Positions 43,367-51,803 of a stretch of DNA of 64,000 bases are shown here, in pieces (position 1 is the stretch's first letter; the number at the start of each line of letters is the position of its first letter). A model generated the notes under the pieces. It did not search any database and was not told the origin of the DNA. It saw only the letters and a program-made list of their open reading frames with translations. The position numbers and the translations under genes were made by a program. The DNA comes from Methanoculleus methanifontis (lineage in GTDB: Archaea; Halobacteriota; Methanomicrobia; Methanomicrobiales; Methanoculleaceae): positions 29,326 to 93,325 of the forward strand of contig NZ_VCYI01000012.1 of assembly GCF_030464365.1 (NCBI RefSeq), written 5' to 3'.

Positions 43367-44971
43367 TCATGACTTCACGATCGTTACTGCACCCTCGGGC
43401 ACATCCCGTGTCAACGTTATGCCCGTTGAGCCAACCGGTAAAATCTGCATATTCTGTACCCGTACATTACTGGTCCCGTATCCGTCGATAACAAATGGCT
43501 GCACCGCGTTTGAATTTATCTGCCCGGAGTATACGACATTCCTGTTGCCCATCGCGTATATCAGAGTAGAGACTCGATCCCCCGTCGCATGGATATCGAT
43601 GCTGGAATCCACAAATAACGCTCCTCGCGGTGAACCCCCCACCACAGCGCCCCTGCCGTCGATCCCGGCCGGATCAGTCAACCGGAAGTTGTTGATCCGT
43701 ACGTGATCCATCAGCGCAATGTGCAGACCGTATCCGAAAGATTCGATGCTTTCACAGTTCTCCATGACGATCGAGGGGTTGGCATCCGTCAATAACGACT
43801 GTACGATGAAGAACGACGTCGGTTTCACCTGCGAGTAGTCGGTCTTCCCCCGGCCCGTCTCAAGGTCCGTGCAGTCGTAGAGGTAGACGCCGTCAGGGTA
43901 ACTGAAGAAGAACCCGTAGGCGCTGTTCCCTTCCGCGGTGCAGTTGTTGAACGTGTACGAGCCCCGCGGTGCCATGTAGCCGGCACCGAAGTAGTACTCG
44001 CCGCTTGTGTCGTAATAGTCGGGGTAGGGTTTCTGGCCGTTGTTTCTGCTGATACAGTCGGAGAAAACGATGTCGTTCTTGGTGGGGGCCCATTCGAGGT
44101 GAAACCCCGATTCCCAGCTGCCTTCGGCGATGCACCGGTTCACCCGCAGGCTCTCGATGTCGTTGAGCTCCGCAAAGTCGAATCCTGTGACCCAGTTATT
44201 GAATCTGGAATCTCGGCCGCAGTCGATCGCCCTGCAATCGGTATACTGGACGTATCTGTGTACCTTGTACTCGGTATCCTGCGAACTATGAAGAAATCCG
44301 TACGTTCCGGGACTATCGGCCACACAGCCGATGAACGCAATGTACTCGATATCCCTGTCATAGCCTTCGATGGACTGCACGTAAAACACAGCCTGGATGG
44401 ACCTGTCAGCCGTGGCCGTGACGTCTTTGATCCACATATGGCTTGCAGTGATATAGATCACACCCATATGTGCCGATTTCCCTGAATAGCCGGATCCGGT
44501 TGCCCGGAAACTTTCCAGCGCAATAGAGTCGTTTTTCATCCAGATCAGGCCGTTATTTGTAAAAATCAGGTGGGTAGACTCATCACCCCGCCCTTTCAGG
44601 GTCGTATATGACCCGGGCAGAACGCTTCCGGCACAGTTGAACGTTCCTTCCGTCAGCTGGACGGTCCCGCCGCTGGCGGGGAGGGCATCGATCGCAGCCT
44701 GAATTTCATATTGATCGTCGATACCGTCACAGACATAATCTGCTCCGTCTTTCGATGCCGCACTGCTGTCGCTCGCTGCGACGATGATGGTGGGTCCTGT
44801 CACTGTCGGCACCGCGGGAGTCGGTATTGCCGGCACCGGTGGGCCGGACGGAGCCGGTTTCCACGGCTGAAAATGCAATGCCAGCACAACGGCGCAAACG
44901 GCTGTTATCACGATGATTATGGCAATAAGCGTGCGTCCGCCTCTCTCTCGGGGACATTGTATCGCCGGCAT
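43367..44971 (-). CDS. Membrane-anchored beta-helix protein, paralogue of the dockerin protein
   Basis: 534 residues from ATG 44971. An N-terminal signal anchor (TLIAIIIVITAVCAVVLALH) is followed by a Pro-rich linker and the same beta-helix domain. Long shared stretches include ADYVCDG, ALPASGGTVQLTEGTFNCAG and TAEGNSAYGFFFSYPDGVYL. It lacks the CARDB and dockerin tail. The two genes are tandem and highly similar at DNA level over most of the helix, pointing to duplication followed by domain loss or gain. Confidence 0.85.
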   Translation of the reverse strand: MPAIQCPRERGGRTLIAIIIVITAVCAVVLALHFQPWKPAPSGPPVPAIPTPAVPTVTGPTIIVAASDSSAASKDGADYVCDGIDDQYEIQAAIDALPASGGTVQLTEGTFNCAGSVLPGSYTTLKGRGDESTHLIFTNNGLIWMKNDSIALESFRATGSGYSGKSAHMGVIYITASHMWIKDVTATADRSIQAVFYVQSIEGYDRDIEYIAFIGCVADSPGTYGFLHSSQDTEYKVHRYVQYTDCRAIDCGRDSRFNNWVTGFDFAELNDIESLRVNRCIAEGSWESGFHLEWAPTKNDIVFSDCISRNNGQKPYPDYYDTSGEYYFGAGYMAPRGSYTFNNCTAEGNSAYGFFFSYPDGVYLYDCTDLETGRGKTDYSQVKPTSFFIVQSLLTDANPSIVMENCESIESFGYGLHIALMDHVRINNFRLTDPAGIDGRGAVVGGSPRGALFVDSSIDIHATGDRVSTLIYAMGNRNVVYSGQINSNAVQPFVIDGYGTSNVRVQNMQILPVGSTGITLTRDVPEGAVTIVKS

Positions 44972-45442
44972 GGTGTTCTCTCATCTACCGTCTGTTACTC
45001 AAACATTGTCACCGGGCGAACCCCCCGGGGTATCGGGATGCGCCTGCGGTTGCCGAATCGCTGATGCCGGTCATCGCCGCCGGCCTGTGGCCGGAAAGCA
45101 ACTCCCTGCCGAAGGAGGAGGACCCGGATATCCGTTTCGCCGAGTATGCTCGTCTCCCTCATCGTGTCAACACCACGGTCGGGGCGTTCAATGCCGGAAC
45201 TTCGTCCCTCCCGCAAGGACCGGGTTAAAAGGCTCAGTACAACGCCGCCAACCGGGTTCGTACCCCTTATGATGCACAGGTACCATTTAATGATTTAGGG
45301 CAAAGGCCCCTGTCCCCTCTCTCTATGACTAAAAAACTGGGTGTGCTCATATCGGTTCACGGCGACCCGGCCCGGCAGGCCGACCCGTGTCGGGGGATCG
45401 CTGCGTGTTTTGGGAGACAAAAGCCAGGGGTGCAGATGGTAG
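44972..45442. other. Intergenic region
   Basis: About 470 bp between the beta-helix gene and the first gene relic of the island. I see no gene, RNA or clear repeat here. Confidence 0.4.
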
Positions 45443-45622
45443 TCGGCCCATGACAGGTACTCGAATCCCAAAATCGGCCCGGACCGGGTGTCAGAGATCC
45501 CGTGCCGGATCGGCGGGACGGGTCCGGAGGACGAGAACTTCACGCTCGATCTCCGGGCCAGGGCGGTGGAAGTGCGCACCGTCCCGGCCGCGGCGCGGGT
45601 TGTGGTCGTGGGGGAGGTTTGA
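45443..45622 (+). pseudogene. Relic of the 3' end of an unknown gene
   Basis: A 59-codon open stretch with normal-looking protein character, ending FTLDLRARAVEVRTVPAAA and RVVVVGEV before TGA. A TAG lies just before it and there is no start codon, so it is a C-terminal remnant. The last codons are repeated, without the stop, in the second direct repeat at about 46562, which shows that the repeat carries the tail of this gene. Confidence 0.5.
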
Positions 45623-45760
45623 GGATAGCGAGCCGTGGATATTGTTTGATAGGGTGGTTTGAGGGTTTGGCTACTATTTTTCCGGTGTGGGATTCCGCTC
45701 AATGAGTGCGGTGCGTGAACGGTTTTGAATTATAGACTAGCCCCGTACAGTGGACCGTGG
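45594..45760 (+). repeat. Direct repeat flanking a pseudogene, copy 1
   Basis: Shares CGGGTTGTGGTCGTGGGG, ACTATTTTTCCGGTGTGGGA, CAATGAGTGCGGTGCGTG, TTTTGAATTATAG and CCCCGTACAGTGGACCGTGG with copy 2 at 46562. Copy 1 has an extra insertion of about 40 nt after GAGGTTTGAGG. It ends in the lead motif of the dispersed GC-rich repeat. Confidence 0.85.
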
Positions 45761-45770
45761 GAGGATACCC

Positions 45771-46531
45771 CGATTCATCGTCCTCCTCCGCCGTCACGAC
45801 GTACCCCGCGACGGCGAGGATGAGCGGCATCCCGACGGGAACGGCGAACCTGAGAATGCCAACCCCCTGTTCTCACAGCGGGAAGATCGCGTACTGGATG
45901 TACCAGATATACTCCACCACCGGTATCCAGAAGTGGTAGCCCTCCCAGCAGCCGGTGGCGAACCGGAAGTCGACGACGAGTTCCCACGCGAGCGGAAAGA
46001 GCATCAGCACCGGGACGGCGTAGGCGAGGAGGCGTGGGGAGGCCCGGCGGGCGAGCACGGCGACATAGAGCGCCGCGGTCCCGGCGAGGAAGAGGTAGGT
46101 GAGGTACGTGAGGAACGTCACCTGCCCGCCGAGGTTCCGGCCGGCGATGACCTGGAGGACGACGAAGATGAGCGGGAGGTCGATGACCGCGAGCCAGAAG
46201 AGGGTTTTGAGGGACTCCCGCACCCCGTCGCCGTCCATCCCGGCGTGCTTGAGGGCGTAGACCCCGATGACGAGCATGGGAAGATAGGCCGGGGAGAGGT
46301 AGCGCATGTCGGGGACGATCCCGGGGCTTGCCGGCATCCCGGGGATGGACCGGGCGTAGGTGAGCACCACCAGGACGGCGGCGAGGGCGAAGAAGGCGAG
46401 GAGCCGTGCGTCCCGTGAGTCGATCCCGGTTGGCCTCCGGCGGATGAGGGCATACCCGGCCGCCGCGGCGAGGAGGAGGGCGAAGAACGAGAGCGGCGAG
46501 ACCTGGAAGAACGCGGCGGACCCGGCCCGGG
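45771..46531 (-). pseudogene. Truncated membrane-protein gene with internal stop
   Basis: On the minus strand a continuous membrane-protein frame runs from SAAFFQVSPLSFFALLLAAA through LTYARSIPGMPASPG to IQYAIFPL, then TGA (45873-45875). It resumes in the same frame as EQGVGILRFAVPVGMPLILA and ends DDE where repeat DNA begins. The tail matches FAVPVGVPLILAVAWYV of the intact gene at 46956. Both ends are cut by the flanking direct repeats and no start codon remains, so it is a pseudogene. Confidence 0.7.
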
Positions 46532-46561
46532 GCGTTTGAGGTGCGTGTCGTCCCGGATCCG

Positions 46562-46689
46562 GTGCGGGTTGTGGTCGTGGGGAGGTTTGAGGGTTTGGTT
46601 ACTATTTTTCCGGTGTGGGATTCCGCCCAATGAGTGCGGTGCGTGCACTGTTTTGAATTATAGGCTGGCCCCGTACAGTGGACCGTGGG
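46562..46689 (+). repeat. Direct repeat flanking a pseudogene, copy 2
   Basis: Second copy of the 45594 repeat in the same orientation, about 128 nt. It differs at a few positions and lacks the inner insertion. It likewise ends at CAGTGGACCGTGG. Confidence 0.85.
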
Positions 46690-46855
46690 GCCATCGCCAC
46701 GCACTGCCCCCGCCCCCGGGGCGGGGGAGGAGGCCGGAGGCCGGGCGGGGTGGGGGTCACAAGTTAGTCTTACGGGGTAGAGACAGGGGAGGGGGATGCT
46801 CCCCCCTCCCCGTCAGCCCCACCCCCAATCGCGATATTCCCTCGAAAGCCGTGTT
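46690..46855 (+). repeat. Dispersed GC-rich hairpin repeat, copy 5
   Basis: Follows directly on the direct repeat. Contains a GCCCCCGCCCCCGGGGCGGGGG palindrome region and GGGGAGGGGGATGC / TCCCCCCTCCCC, then GTCAGCCCCACCC. Same family as copies near 2.4, 5.8 and 6.2 kb. Confidence 0.7.
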
Positions 46856-46955
46856 CAGGTATAAATGACTGAAAGGTGTGTGAACACCGTTAGTGTAAAT
46901 TATAGCAAGCAGCGAGAACGAACAAAAAGGGGATTCAACCCACAGAAAGAGATGA

Positions 46956-47486
46956 TTACTGTTCCCCTTCCCTTTCGTCCTCGTATTCTTCCTCTTCTCC
47001 CTCATACTCCGGTTCATCGTCGTCCTCCACCTTCATGACATACCATGCTACAGCGAGGATAAGCGGCACGCCGACCGGGACGGCGAACCCCGCCGGGCCT
47101 TGGAGGGTGGGGCCGTACTGGGCGACGCAGGAGAGGAGGTAGGCGACGGCACCCCCGGCGACGAGGAGGGCGAGCGGTTTTCTGAACACTTCGTAGCAAT
47201 CCTCCCGCTTGACGGCGAAGTAAACGACTGCGGCGATGAGGAAGGCGGTGCCGAGAACCCAGAGAAGGATGGAGATGGCCGACCGGCCGCCAATGGTGCC
47301 GGATGTGACATAGAAGATCTCCCGCCAGACCGGAATCAGGGAGGCGCCGTAGGTGGTATCCTGGTACAAGAACAGGGGGAAACGGAGGCCGGCGCCGACG
47401 GCACCGCCGATGACGTAGATGTTCGCCGGGAGGAGGAGGGTGGCGGTGAGGAGAGCGGGGAGGAGGGATCTTGTGGTTATGGGCAT
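46956..47486 (-). CDS. Small integral membrane protein with acidic tail
   Basis: 176 residues from ATG 47486 (AAGGAGATA upstream). Four hydrophobic segments (residues about 8-28, 69-89, 103-125, 135-152), then a strongly acidic tail EYEGEEEEYEDEREGEQ. No family recognised. Its last helix (FAVPVGVPLILAVAWYVM) is shared with the pseudogene at 45771-46531, so this locus once held at least two relatives. Confidence 0.75.
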   Translation of the reverse strand: MPITTRSLLPALLTATLLLPANIYVIGGAVGAGLRFPLFLYQDTTYGASLIPVWREIFYVTSGTIGGRSAISILLWVLGTAFLIAAVVYFAVKREDCYEVFRKPLALLVAGGAVAYLLSCVAQYGPTLQGPAGFAVPVGVPLILAVAWYVMKVEDDDEPEYEGEEEEYEDEREGEQ

Positions 47487-47770
47487 TCTGATATCTCCTT
47501 TTGGATGGGTGTTTGGTAGATCCTTGGCTGGCGGACTAAAAAGACCGCTGGTATGATTTTGTTGGTTTTTACGGGAAGGTGTTCGGCTCTGGTGAACAAT
47601 TTTCATTTAATCCAGGCGTCACCAGCGATATGTTCTACTGGTGATCAATGGGTGGGGGTTGTGAGGAGAATGTCGAATGGGAACTCTCACCGTAGAAAAT
47701 CGACTGTGCAGTTAGGGTTTATTTGTTGCAACGCATTGGGAAGGTAATTCTGGCCCGAAAAAAGGTAGTT

Positions 47771-48178
47771 TTAGAAGTTCCGCTCCAGGACGACCTGGGA
47801 TGAACCGTCCTTGAACGTTGCCACAACTACTGCGTGACAATCTCCAGGAATAATTTTTTCAGTACTATTATTGGATGCGCCAATCTTAGGCGGTACTGTC
47901 TCGTTGCCAAGAGTCGCTGCTGGTGTTTCATTACCGTTTATCATCAGTGTCAAGTTCTTCACAGAACCAGCATCAGCACCACCCTGGAAGGTTACCACAA
48001 GGTATTGGCCATCATTAACATGTGCAGTAACTGCAACTGTCTTCGTCGTCTGCACGTTCCCGGTCATCCCAAACACAAACGCCGCAATAACCGCGGCGAG
48101 GATCACCGTGATGGCGACCATGAGGATAACGCCGATCACCGGCGATACTGCTTCTTCATTCTGCTTGAAGTTCATCAT
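47771..48178 (-). CDS. Archaeal type IV pilin-like protein
   Basis: 135 residues starting MMNFKQNEEAVSPVIGVILM; the second ATG (48175) is an equally possible start because AGAGGTG is very close. It carries the class III signal segment and hydrophobic pilin helix (EEAVSPVIGVILMVAITVIL) of the archaeal Pilin_N (DUF1628) family, and a small beta-rich head. Prepilin peptidase would cut before the helix. Probably an adhesion pilus or surface filament subunit; no assembly genes are nearby. Confidence 0.88.
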   Translation of the reverse strand: MMNFKQNEEAVSPVIGVILMVAITVILAAVIAAFVFGMTGNVQTTKTVAVTAHVNDGQYLVVTFQGGADAGSVKNLTLMINGNETPAATLGNETVPPKIGASNNSTEKIIPGDCHAVVVATFKDGSSQVVLERNF

Positions 48179-48540
48179 ACACCTCTTCCGACTCTGTGCC
48201 CCGATGGGGATGTCGGTCGATGAAACAACCTACTTTCCAATTATATATAGATATATCGTAGTGATTCTTTCCGGAACGATTTAATATCGCCATCAGCGCC
48301 TCTGCGAAAGGATCTTTCATGGCATAAAGGAGTTGTTGAAAAGAACAAACGGGCCGGAAATGCGGTTCTGGAGAAAATACAAATTCATCGGCTCCGGCGT
48401 ATAATACAGGCCCCCGGCGGCGCTCCCGGGGTGCGGCACGGGAGGGGGAATTTCCGGGCCCGGATGGGTCCGTGCGTCGCGATGCGCGGTATCCGCGTAA
48501 GTCGGAGGCGTACGATCTAACGCCCGGCCAGTCGCCCCGG
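48179..48540. other. Intergenic region
   Basis: The first 80 bp contain AT-rich promoter DNA (TTATATATAGATATATC) for the pilin on the minus strand. The rest shows nothing recognisable. Confidence 0.45.
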
Positions 48541-48883
48541 GCCGTCTTCCTACCGATTCATCAAAGCCCTGGAGGCGGTGAGCCTGCCCTCACCTGAGAT
48601 CATCAGCACGCCCCTCGGGTTCACCCCTGTCATGCGTAAGGACCCCTTCACCAAAGAGTTCATGCAGACGCTCGGGCTGAACGAGCGGCAGCTTGCCGCG
48701 GTCTCCTTCCTCAAGGAACACGACACTATCACCAACAATCGGTATCAGAGACTCAACGCCGTTGCTGCAAGAACCGCACTGAACGACTTAAATGACCTCG
48801 TCGAAAAGCGCATACTTGAGCGGCGGGGCAGATCAAAACGGGACACGCACTACGTCCTCGCCTCGCTCAGGAACTCACTATGA
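48541..48883 (+). pseudogene. C-terminal fragment of an AlbA/RecG-like ATP-binding regulator
   Basis: The frame is open without a start before SYRFIKALEAVSLPSPEIIS. A winged-helix tail follows: LGLNERQLAAVSFLKEHDTI, TARTALNDLNDLVEKRILE and SKRDTHYVLA. This is the C-terminus of proteins that carry an AlbA_2 domain and HATPase_c_4 domain upstream. Those domains are missing, so this is probably a truncated remnant, though translation from GTG 48574 or ATG 48632 is possible. Confidence 0.55.
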
Positions 48884-49056
48884 TTCTGGATGGTATCTGC
48901 GTGATCCGTGCGTAATGATGCGTAATTTATGCGTAGTAGCACCTTTTCTATCACCGGACGAATGCCTATGAACCATGACCCGGATGAGCGGACTGATGTC
49001 GATGATCCGGGTGATGCCCGGTCATCGATAGCCGGGAATCGCTCTCGAAGTGGCCG

Positions 49057-49387
49057 CTATTCCCGGACCAGGGACTGGAGTTGGCTTTTCAGCGCCGGAA
49101 GATCGTGTTCGACCACATTCCAGACCGCATCCCGGTCGATCCCGAAATAGTGGTGGATGAGAACGTTTCTCATCCCGATGATGTCTGACCACGGAATGTC
49201 CGGGTTCGCGGTTCTGAATTCCGAAGAGATCCCCCGTACGGCTTCCCCGATGATCTGGAGGTGGTGGATCACCCAGACTTGTGCCATTTCGTCATCGTAG
49301 AAAAACTCTCGGCCCCGCACCGACACCCGTTCAATCCGCTCAATCGCTTCGAGAATATCCAGTACCCGCTCAAGGATCGTCTCTCAT
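49057..49387 (-). pseudogene. hepT: HepT (HEPN/DUF86) toxin, frameshifted near the start
   Basis: The HEPN RNase frame runs from VLDILEAIERIERVSVRG to the C-terminus and includes the catalytic-type Rx4-6H motif MRNVLIHHYFGIDRDAVW. The expected start, ATG 49387 in the mntA stop (ATGA), reads MRDD and then hits TGA. Removing one C in the CC complementary to 49374-49375 restores MRDDLERVLDILEAIERI. No usable start follows until GTG or ATG codons about 19 codons in. So the toxin is probably inactive or depends on recoding. Confidence 0.7.
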
Positions 49388-49686
49388 AGAGCCCGCGCTT
49401 CCCGCAGGACCCTTGAGCGGATCCGCTCCCGGAGTCCCGCTTCTGTCACGACATCGACCGGACGGTCGAGCAGGAGGGAAAGGTCCATAGCAAGGCCTCC
49501 CACGTCGAGAAGACTCCGGTCGGGATCCAGATCGATCAGGATATCGAGATCACTGTCTTCCCGGGCTTCCTTCCGCGCCACGGACCCGAAGACCCGGACG
49601 TTTTTTGCCCCCCTCCGGTGCGCGAGGGTGAGAATTTCGTCCCGTCTCCGGGTGAGTTGGGTATAGATGTCGGTTCCCGGGTTCAT
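49384..49686 (-). CDS. mntA: MntA-type nucleotidyltransferase antitoxin
   Basis: 100 residues from ATG 49686 (TTGGAGCT upstream). Minimal nucleotidyltransferase with GSVARKEAREDSDLDILIDL, i.e. GSx10DxD plus a downstream acidic residue (VDVVTE). In MntA/HepT pairs this enzyme AMPylates and neutralises the HEPN toxin. Intact, while its HepT partner is frameshifted. A minus-strand TATA-like AGATTTATAG lies about 35 nt upstream. Confidence 0.88.
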   Translation of the reverse strand: MNPGTDIYTQLTRRRDEILTLAHRRGAKNVRVFGSVARKEAREDSDLDILIDLDPDRSLLDVGGLAMDLSLLLDRPVDVVTEAGLRERIRSRVLREARAL

Positions 49687-49808
49687 AGCTCCAATAGTAA
49701 ATACATCGCCACCAGACCTATAAATCTTATCCCGGAGGCACGGCCTCTTACCGCACCGTTCCATAGACAGCAGAAGACCGGGAACGGTTATGTTCCCTGA
49801 TCGCCTTC

Positions 49809-50069
49809 CTACCGGTAGATGCTGCTCCGGTTTCCCGCCTCCAGTACGAGAATCAGGAGGCGTTCATCCTCGATCGTGAGAACAACCCGGTACCGGCCTT
49901 CCCGGAGCCGGTAGACGGGCGTTCCGGAAAACCCGGCCAGTTTCCGGACATGCCGATAGGAGTCCTCCCGGATCCCGGCGACCGAGCGGATTATCCGGCG
50001 GGCCGCTTCGGGAGGAAGCTTCTGGAGATCCCGCCGTGCCCGGGCGGTGTAGGTGACCGTGTAGGTCAT
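49809..50069 (-). CDS. RelE/ParE-family toxin
   Basis: 86 residues: MTYTVTYTARARRDLQKLPP, AGFSGTPVYRLREGRYRVVL and LVLEAGNRSSIYR give the RelE fold with the usual C-terminal Arg and Tyr. Members cleave mRNA on the ribosome or act on gyrase. It overlaps its antitoxin by 4 nt (ATGA) and appears intact. Confidence 0.9.
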   Translation of the reverse strand: MTYTVTYTARARRDLQKLPPEAARRIIRSVAGIREDSYRHVRKLAGFSGTPVYRLREGRYRVVLTIEDERLLILVLEAGNRSSIYR

Positions 50070-50302
50070 TCCTCTACACCAAACTCCTTTTTGATATCGT
50101 CCTCGGAGTAGAGCCGGCCGGCCTTGATGTCCTCCAGGGCTTCCTCGATACCCCGGATGGCCTCCTCCGAGAGGGGCTCTTCATCGACGGCCATGTCGAG
50201 CAGGCGGCCGATAACGTCGTTATAGGACTCCTTTGGGTGCCGTTTAAGACCCTCCAGGCGGTCTTTGTTCGCCAGTGTGATCCAGACGGTAGTGGCGGAC
50301 AT
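50066..50302 (-). CDS. Antitoxin of the RelE-type pair
   Basis: 78 residues: an N-terminal ribbon-helix-helix or VapB/RelB-like part (TTVWITLANKDRLEGLKRHP, SYNDVIGRLLDMA) and an acidic toxin-wrapping tail (SEEAIRGIEEALEDIKAGRL). It is homologous to the damaged antitoxin at 51228, showing two copies of the same toxin-antitoxin type 1 kb apart. It likely represses its own promoter, as is usual for such pairs. Confidence 0.85.
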   Translation of the reverse strand: MSATTVWITLANKDRLEGLKRHPKESYNDVIGRLLDMAVDEEPLSEEAIRGIEEALEDIKAGRLYSEDDIKKEFGVEE

Positions 50303-50586
50303 GTAGGTGCCTATAGGCCATTATAGGATATGAAGCGTGTGGTCGGGCAGCGTTAGATCCTCTCCTGTAACGTGAGCTGTGTACTGGCAACCCTGCCTAT
50401 ACAAGCCGTTACTTCCGGATCAAGGGCAAGAGTTGTTCCTTCAGCGCCGGCGGGTCGCGTTCGACCACGTTCCAGGTTCCTGATCGCCTCCCTACCGATT
50501 TTTGGACGTGCCGCCCCGCCCCCTTCACCCCCGCAAAATAACTACAACAAAAATCATTATTCCTCAAGTTCCATACTCGTCCGGGA

Positions 50587-50820
50587 GTTCACATCATCAT
50601 CATCCGATTTGAAACGGTCTATGAAGACGGGTGCTGGTCTGCTCACGCAATCGGGCATAGCATCTTCACCGATGGGAGAGACTTTGAAGAACTCCTCAAG
50701 AACATCGAAGAAGCCGTGCTTTTGTATTTCGAGGATGAACTCGAACCGGAAGAACAGATCACAATTCTGACGCAGACAGAACTCCAGGTGCATTCCGTTG
50801 CCAGAGCTTCCGGTTGTTAG
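50587..50820 (+). pseudogene. HicB-like antitoxin remnant
   Basis: The frame reads VHIIIIRFETVYEDGCWSAH, AIGHSIFTDGRDFEELLKNI and EEAVLLYFEDELEPEE, the partial RNase-H fold of HicB-type antitoxins. It ends at TAG 50818. There is no start codon upstream in frame and no HicA partner. It overlaps the DUF1016 fragment on the other strand. Confidence 0.6.
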
Positions 50821-51190
50821 CAGCCCGGATATCATCAGGGTTCTTGAGATGGAACCGGGTGGAAAACCTGATCATCCGCCGGAGATTTTTGCCACTGTAT
50901 CCCGGTCCGTATTCTGCTACCAATTCCCTCGACACTGTCGAGACTATCTTTCTCCCGTGGGCAGCACGTTGTTCCCGGAGGATATCCCTCAGGATTCGGC
51001 CGCCGATATGCCGGTACAGCAGGACCAGTTCGACATTCACCGCAGCCCGGCTCTTTGCCGTGGAGATCTTGTCCGGCGATACGGCGTATGTGCTGCCGGA
51101 TCCGCGAAGGGTTCTACCCGAGATCCACGCGGAAGTATGCATGGACCGGAACGTTCCGGATGGCCTCCGCGATCGCCGGGGTGCTCTGTG
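50759..51190 (-). pseudogene. DUF1016 (YhcG-type nuclease) N-terminal fragment joined to a HepT scrap
   Basis: The minus frame contains AAVNVELVLLYRHIGGRILR, AHGRKIVSTVSRELVAEYGP and GYSGKNLRRMIRFSTRFH, the DUF1016_N helix domain. It ends at 50759, with the PDDEXK nuclease half absent. At its 5' side (51114-51190) another frame reads AIRNVPVHAYFRVDLG, the C-terminal signature of a HepT toxin. So two unrelated broken genes are fused. Confidence 0.55.
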
Positions 51191-51227
51191 TAATGCGACC
51201 CAAAATCCTTATACTCCTCATGAACCT

Positions 51228-51464
51228 ATGGTTTAGTCCACGACGATCCAGGTTCAACCGGAGACCAAGTCCCGTCTGGACGCCCTGAAAGCCCACCCTC
51301 AGGAGAGCGATGACGAGACGCTTAACCGCATCATGGACGTATTATTCGATCCGGAACCGCTCTCCGAAGAGACGCTGCAGCGTATCGAGGAAGGGCTTGC
51401 AGACATGCGGGCCGGTCGCTGCCGCTCGCTTGAGGAGATCGCTCAGGAACTGGGCCTGGAATGA
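51228..51464 (+). pseudogene. Antitoxin gene with an amber stop at codon 3
   Basis: ATG GTT TAG opens the frame, then STTIQVQPETKSRLDALKAH, ESDDETLNRIMDVLFDPEPL and EETLQRIEEGLADMRAGRCR to TGA 51462-51464. It is homologous over its length to the intact antitoxin at 50066. The next in-frame ATG lies in the middle, so normal translation is lost. A promoter-like CCTTATACT lies 18 nt upstream. Confidence 0.65.
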
Positions 51465-51729
51465 TCTGGCGGATCGAATTCACCCACGGAGCGGAACGTG
51501 ATCTGAAACATCTCCCGAAGTCCGATGGACAACGAAAGATGAATTAACGGCTCTCGCGGAAGAACCGTTTCCCCATTTACATGTCAAAAAACTGAAAGGA
51601 CACCAGAGTAGCCCGCTGTATTCTCATCGTGTGGGGCCGTACCGGATCATTCTCGCCATCGAGAACGGGGTGATGACCATCACCGTGATCGAGGTCGGAA
51701 ACCGGAGTAACGTCTATCGGAAATATTGA
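51461..51729 (+). pseudogene. RelE-family toxin, frameshifted
   Basis: ATG 51461 overlaps the antitoxin stop. The frame gives MIWRIEFTHGAERDLKHLPK and SDGQRKMN then TAA. The remainder lies in another frame: ELTALAEEPFPHLHVKKLKG, GPYRIILAIENGVMTITVIE and VGNRSNVYRKY to TGA 51727. Together they make a whole RelE protein, so one or two bases were lost or gained around 51540. Confidence 0.75.
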
Positions 51730-51803
51730 TGTGTCGCGAAAACTGCGAAACGAATAGATCAGTCCCAACTTATTAACTGGCACGCCTGGTGCGGCCCCTT
51801 GCT

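Noticed and set aside
45440..45480. T-loop-like TACTCGAATCCC as a tRNA
   Set aside because: No matching acceptor stem, D-arm or anticodon arm around it.
45295..45702. 135-codon minus-strand frame (MSGIPHRKNSSQTLKPPYQT)
   Set aside because: It crosses the direct repeat and the antisense of the gene relic at 45443; the plus-strand relic has the more protein-like ending shared with the second repeat.
51234..51236. TAG in the antitoxin read as pyrrolysine
   Set aside because: Nothing in this window suggests a pyrrolysine system, the homologous intact antitoxin does not need it, and the paired toxin is frameshifted, so plain decay is simpler.
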